A stretch of 64,000 nt of DNA from an uncultured Fodinibius sp. (lineage in GTDB: Bacteria > Bacteroidota > Rhodothermia > Balneolales > Balneolaceae): positions 62,001 through 126,000 of the forward strand of contig CAJXOG010000003.1 in NCBI GenBank assembly GCA_913057775.1. Reading direction: 5' to 3'. Shown one piece after another: positions 59,799 through 64,000 of the stretch (position 1 is its first letter; each line of letters opens with the position of its first letter). The translations under genes were made by a program, and so were the position numbers. The notes beneath the pieces were generated by a model, which worked only from the letters and a program-made list of their open reading frames with translations, was not told the origin of the DNA and did no database searches.

Positions 59799-60842
59799 AT
59801 GGGATTAGGGAGAAAGCTTATTGGTCTTTTGGCCGTATTGGTTGTAGTAGGATGCACACAATCTGATGCACAGCAGGAACAGCAACAGAAGAAGGATTGG
59901 GCATTGGCATTGCACGGTGGTGCGGGTGCTATTTCTGAAGATCGTCCCGATTCGGTTAAGCAAGCTTACTTTGATGATTTGGATGAAGCCCTGACTATCG
60001 GGGAAGATATTTTATCCAATGGTGGATCAGCAGAGGATGCAGTTGAAAAGGTTATTAACTATTTGGAGGATAATCCCCGATTTAATGCCGGGAAGGGTGC
60101 TGTATTTACCCATGATGGTGAGCACGAGCTGGATGCCGCATTTATGGTCGGGAATACGCGTGAAGCCGGAACGGTGACAGGCGTTAAAACGGTAAAAAAT
60201 CCTATTACGCTTGCCCGAAAGGTGATGGAGACCTCTGAACATGTGATGTTTGCTACGGAAGGAGCCGAAAGATATGCAGATAAGGTAGGTGTTGAACGGG
60301 TAGATCAAGATTATTTTTATACGGAATCCCGATATAAAGCTTTACAGCGGGCCTTGGAACGAGAAAAGGAAGAAGATAACAAGCAGTCGAGTCTTATTCC
60401 TGAAGAAGATAAAACGGCACTGTATGCCGATGGAGACAAATTTGGTACAGTTGGTTGTGTAGCGGTTGATAAAGATGGACAAATTGTCGCCGGGACATCT
60501 ACAGGCGGTATGACAAACAAGAAGTTTGGTCGCGTTGGCGATGTGCCCATTATTGGGAGCGGTACCTATGCCAGCGATCTAGTGGCTGTTTCAATGACGG
60601 GATGGGGTGAAAAAATCATGCGCGCTGTGTCGGGACATACGGTAAGCGCCTACATGAAATACAAGCCGGCATCGTTAGAGGAGGCCGGGGACTATTTATT
60701 ACAGGATGTCTTGAATCCCGGTGAAGCGGGAATGATTGCGGTAGATAAATATGGCAATATCTACATGAATATGAATACCAATGGAATGTTTCGCGGCAGT
60801 TCGGATTCCGAAGGGAATCGAGAAGTAGCTATTTGGGATTAG
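59799..60842 (+). CDS. Exported isoaspartyl peptidase/L-asparaginase (Ntn-hydrolase)
   Basis: Lipobox-like VVVGCTQ; ALHGGAGAI; GTVGCVAVDKDGQIVAGTSTGGMTNKKFGRVGDVPIIGSGTYA. Confidence 0.92.
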   Translation: MGLGRKLIGLLAVLVVVGCTQSDAQQEQQQKKDWALALHGGAGAISEDRPDSVKQAYFDDLDEALTIGEDILSNGGSAEDAVEKVINYLEDNPRFNAGKGAVFTHDGEHELDAAFMVGNTREAGTVTGVKTVKNPITLARKVMETSEHVMFATEGAERYADKVGVERVDQDYFYTESRYKALQRALEREKEEDNKQSSLIPEEDKTALYADGDKFGTVGCVAVDKDGQIVAGTSTGGMTNKKFGRVGDVPIIGSGTYASDLVAVSMTGWGEKIMRAVSGHTVSAYMKYKPASLEEAGDYLLQDVLNPGEAGMIAVDKYGNIYMNMNTNGMFRGSSDSEGNREVAIWD

Positions 60843-60929
60843 GTTTTCGAAGTGTTGTAAAGTGCCTGGGTGCGGAAGTGTTGAAGTAGTACAACTTTAA
60901 CACTCTAACACTTGGCACTTCAGCATTTA

Positions 60930-61706
60930 TTAAATTCCGTTCTGGAACTCCTCGCGTAACTCCTGGATATAAATTCCGATATCGTTGCGTAGCGTAAATA
61001 GGTGTTCGTGGAAGTAAAAATATTGTTTTTTATTAATGTACGAGCTTCCTTTGAGATCACGTTGTAAAATCATAAGTGCATCGTTAGAACAGTACAGTGC
61101 TTTTTTGGTGTAGGCGATATTGCCGCCCAGAAAATCGCGATCAAATCCAAAGCTGTACCCGCCGGCAATTTTAGCTCCAATTTTTAAAATATTGCCGATA
61201 AACTCATTAAAGTCGGGAGTAATATTATTGGGGCTGATACTTTCGGCCCATTGTAGTACGGCGGCTGCCAGCGTACGAGACGTATTGTATATGTAAAGCG
61301 TATCTATTGAACCCATATTTGACATTGCGAAGTCGTCGCTGAGTGCTTTCCACTCTTCACCGGCATCAAAGTCATCCTCCTCATCCTCGAAGATGAAATC
61401 GTCCTCAAAATCATCAAATAAAAAGTCCTCCCACTCTTCTTCGCCATCGTCGTCATCATCGATCTCTTCGTCATCTTCGCCCGGGAAATAGGCTTCGTCA
61501 ATGAGCAGTTCTTCCTCAATAAAGGCGTCTACAGCATCAAACTCATCTGAACTTTCCTGCAGAAGCTTAAGCCATCGGGGAATATTGCCGGAGTGCTCGG
61601 GAATGATGAACTTTCTCAGGCGGGAACTTTTTCGCTCGATTTCATTCAGGTGAGACTCCCATTGATGCTCATCCCAAATATCATCATTAAAATCGCCGTT
61701 AAACAT
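60930..61706 (-). CDS. Hypothetical protein with Asp/Glu-rich segment
   Basis: Intact 258-aa ORF; acidic stretch FPGEDDEEIDDDDDGEEEWEDFLFDDFEDDFIFEDEEDDFDAG. Confidence 0.6.
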   Translation of the reverse strand: MFNGDFNDDIWDEHQWESHLNEIERKSSRLRKFIIPEHSGNIPRWLKLLQESSDEFDAVDAFIEEELLIDEAYFPGEDDEEIDDDDDGEEEWEDFLFDDFEDDFIFEDEEDDFDAGEEWKALSDDFAMSNMGSIDTLYIYNTSRTLAAAVLQWAESISPNNITPDFNEFIGNILKIGAKIAGGYSFGFDRDFLGGNIAYTKKALYCSNDALMILQRDLKGSSYINKKQYFYFHEHLFTLRNDIGIYIQELREEFQNGI

Positions 61707-61853
61707 ATGATTAAGATTGGGTGATATGGTTTATTGCTTATATCCTCTTAAAAATAAAAAGCTTCTGGAAATTAACGCTTTTCAAATTAAAATTGATATA
61801 ATTTTTTGTTCTTGACGAAAAACTTTTCTTGGTGAAAAGCAAGTTATCTTGTT

Positions 61854-62258
61854 TTATCGAGCATTAAACTTAATCGGAATAGTTATAAACATATCAACGG
61901 TTTCGCCATTGCGTTTGCCCGGTACGAATCTGACGGCATATATGGCTTCACGGGCCGCTTCTTTATAGTTAGGATATTTATCTTGATCGAAGGAAACTTG
62001 TTTTACGTTACCATCGGTGTTGACCAGTATATTGGCCTCCAAAGTAATATTTAATGTTTGTTTTGAGCTATTTGAAGGATAGGTCAACTGCTGATATAGT
62101 GCTTCTAATCCGCCAATAATAGCAGGTGTAGTTTCCGTTACCACTTTCAAATTCTCTTTGGTCACTTCCGGTGCTGGCTTTGCTTTATCAGTGGTACTAC
62201 AGCTAAATAGTAGAATTAAAAACCCAATCAGAAAAATATGGCTGTAGGAGTATGGCAT
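61854..62258 (-). CDS. Lipoprotein with TonB C-terminal-like domain
   Basis: Lipobox LLFSCSTT; ILVNTDGNVKQVSFDQDKYPNYKEAAREAIYAVRFVPGKRNGETVDMFITIPIKF. Confidence 0.75.
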   Translation of the reverse strand: MPYSYSHIFLIGFLILLFSCSTTDKAKPAPEVTKENLKVVTETTPAIIGGLEALYQQLTYPSNSSKQTLNITLEANILVNTDGNVKQVSFDQDKYPNYKEAAREAIYAVRFVPGKRNGETVDMFITIPIKFNAR

Positions 62259-62285
62259 TTGAGCTGAATGCTGTGCTTTAGAATT

Positions 62286-63122
62286 TTAAAGTTGTTGCAA
62301 CACACCGGTGATTACCTTGGTCATGTCTGGTTCTGCTTCGCCGGCAGCTTTTAAGACCTTTTCAATATCGACAGGTTCAAGCGCATCGGGGAAACATTCG
62401 TCAGTTATTACCGAAATGCCGAGCACATCCATCCCCATATGGACGGCAGCAATTACTTCTGGAACAGTACTCATCCCGACGACATCGGCCCCGATATTTC
62501 GAAGAAATCGATATTCGGCCTTTGTTTCCATCGTTGGTCCACTGAGGGCCAGATAAACTCCTTCATGCATTTTGATTCCTTTTTCTAAGGCAACTTTTTC
62601 AGCTACTTTCCGCAGGCTTTCGGTATAGGGATCACTCATATCAGGAAAACGCGGTCCGAGTTCATCATCATTGGGTCCTATTAATGGATTGTCCCCAAAC
62701 ATATTAATATGATCGTTAATCAGCATGATGTCGCCACGGGAATAATTGGGATTCATGCCGCCGCTGGCATTGCTCACAATGAGCGTTTCGGCACCCATAG
62801 CATTAAGCACGCGAGGGGGAAAGGCGATCTCCTGCATGGTGTAGCCTTCGTAATAGTGAAAACGTCCCTGCATGGCCACAACATTTTTTCCGCTTAGAGA
62901 TCCAAAAAGAAGTTTACCGGCATGGCCCTCAACTGTTGAATCAGGAAAGTGTGGTATATCGGAATAGGCAATACTGTCAACAACATCGATCTCATCAGCC
63001 AGACTACCAAGACCGGTTCCGAGGATGATTAAATAATCCGGTTGTTCATCAGTTTGTTTTTTAAGAAAAGAAAGGGCTTCTTCGCGTTTCTTCCGGAACT
63101 TTTTGACGGTTTCTCTTTGCAT
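62286..63122 (-). CDS. Purine-nucleoside phosphorylase
   Basis: ILGTGLGSLADEI; GRFHYYEGY; LIVSNASGGMNP; VYLALSGPTMETKAEYRFLRNIGADVVGMSTVPEVIAA. Confidence 0.95.
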   Translation of the reverse strand: MQRETVKKFRKKREEALSFLKKQTDEQPDYLIILGTGLGSLADEIDVVDSIAYSDIPHFPDSTVEGHAGKLLFGSLSGKNVVAMQGRFHYYEGYTMQEIAFPPRVLNAMGAETLIVSNASGGMNPNYSRGDIMLINDHINMFGDNPLIGPNDDELGPRFPDMSDPYTESLRKVAEKVALEKGIKMHEGVYLALSGPTMETKAEYRFLRNIGADVVGMSTVPEVIAAVHMGMDVLGISVITDECFPDALEPVDIEKVLKAAGEAEPDMTKVITGVLQQL

Positions 63123-63238
63123 AAGTACAGTAAGCTTAATGGTTCAAATAAGTTACAGAAAATATAAAAAGCCTATATAGATAGGAAATCACATTTTGGG
63201 AAAGATATTACTAAGAGTAGTGGCAAATGGGCGGAAAG

Positions 63239-63865
63239 TTAGTCGAGCTCGTCAATTAAATCGTCGATATTTTCACTGCCGGGGGGCATGTTCTGGCCTT
63301 CCTCATCGAGTTGGTTGTCATCTTCATCGAAGAGAGCTTTGCTGCGGCGGTTGGCCTGTTCGCTTAATTTTTCAGAAATTTCATCGTCTTCGGCGGGCAG
63401 ATCAAAAAGATGAGCTTCATCCTTAGAAAATTGTTCCAGTGATTCCTGCGCCATTTCCAGATAGGATCGGATGCCTCCGATAATCTCTTTGCGTCGGTCA
63501 AGCAGCCGGATAATACTCTGCCGTACCTGTTGACGCTGTTGGGTAGCTTCGCGAATAATAGATTCAGCCTCCATTTCAGCTTTTTCAATTTTGTTGCGGG
63601 CATCTTTACGGGCCCCTGTAAGTTTTTGCTCTGCTGACTCTTTCGCCGTTTGCAGTGTTTCGTGAAGGGCCTCTTCAACACGCTCGTAATGCTTGAGCTT
63701 TTCTTCCAGCTCTTCGATGCGCTTTTCGAGCTCACGGTTTTTCGCTACCATGTGTTCCCACTCATTAGACATCAGGTTTAGAAATGCTTGTACTTCGTCT
63801 TTGTCGTAACCACGCAGCGACTTATCAAATTCCTGCTGTTTTATTTCAAGGGCTGTTAATTTCAT
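63239..63865 (-). CDS. DivIVA domain protein
   Basis: MKLTALEIKQQEFDKSLRGYDKDEVQAFLNLMSNEWEHM and coiled-coil body. Confidence 0.92.
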   Translation of the reverse strand: MKLTALEIKQQEFDKSLRGYDKDEVQAFLNLMSNEWEHMVAKNRELEKRIEELEEKLKHYERVEEALHETLQTAKESAEQKLTGARKDARNKIEKAEMEAESIIREATQQRQQVRQSIIRLLDRRKEIIGGIRSYLEMAQESLEQFSKDEAHLFDLPAEDDEISEKLSEQANRRSKALFDEDDNQLDEEGQNMPPGSENIDDLIDELD

Positions 63866-63910
63866 GATATATATAGGCTGTCTGTCAAATAAAGTGGTTA
63901 GTTTAACATG

Positions 63911-64000
63911 CTATTCCCGCAGCATGTTCCGCAGATTATTTTTGTTATTATCGTTAGATTCTGATTCTTCAGATACATTCTCGGAGTCATCAAACTCTAT
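63911..64000 (-). CDS. Partial CDS (C-terminus; continues past window edge)
   Basis: Reverse strand open to window edge: ...IEFDDSENVSEESESNDNNKNNLRNMLRE*. Function not inferable. Confidence 0.4.
   Translation of the reverse strand: MEFDDSENVSEESESNDNNKNNLRNMLRE

Overview
The window is a gene-dense chromosomal segment that looks like the Balneolota/Bacteroidota neighbourhood (inferred from protein character only). I see no tRNA, rRNA, CRISPR array or transposase. Most of it is housekeeping: hut genes (hutH, hutI, hutG), Mrp/ApbC, gcvT, comB, ftsK, lolA, HU-like/SPOR genes, exbB-exbD-tonB, a TrkA-type K+ channel, tyrA, uvrB, rpsP-rimM-trmD-rplS, ffh, fabI, aat, dxs, xseB, comEC, an isoaspartyl peptidase, PNP and DivIVA. 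The main accessory feature is a curli-type amyloid locus at about 25.6-32.6 kb: a LysM-CsgE fusion, CsgF, two tandem paralogous curlins, CsgG with an extra C-terminal beta-barrel-like domain, and two atypical curlin-repeat proteins. The csgF-csgA intergenic region can fold into a branched structure with a GAAA tetraloop, followed by a 19-nt palindrome. Other notable items are a divergent HTH/CI-S24 pair whose S24 domain appears to lack both catalytic residues, ribosomal proteins S16 and L19 with acidic tails, a membrane-anchored HU/SPOR protein, and a TSGGH-repeat protein beside the curli locus.
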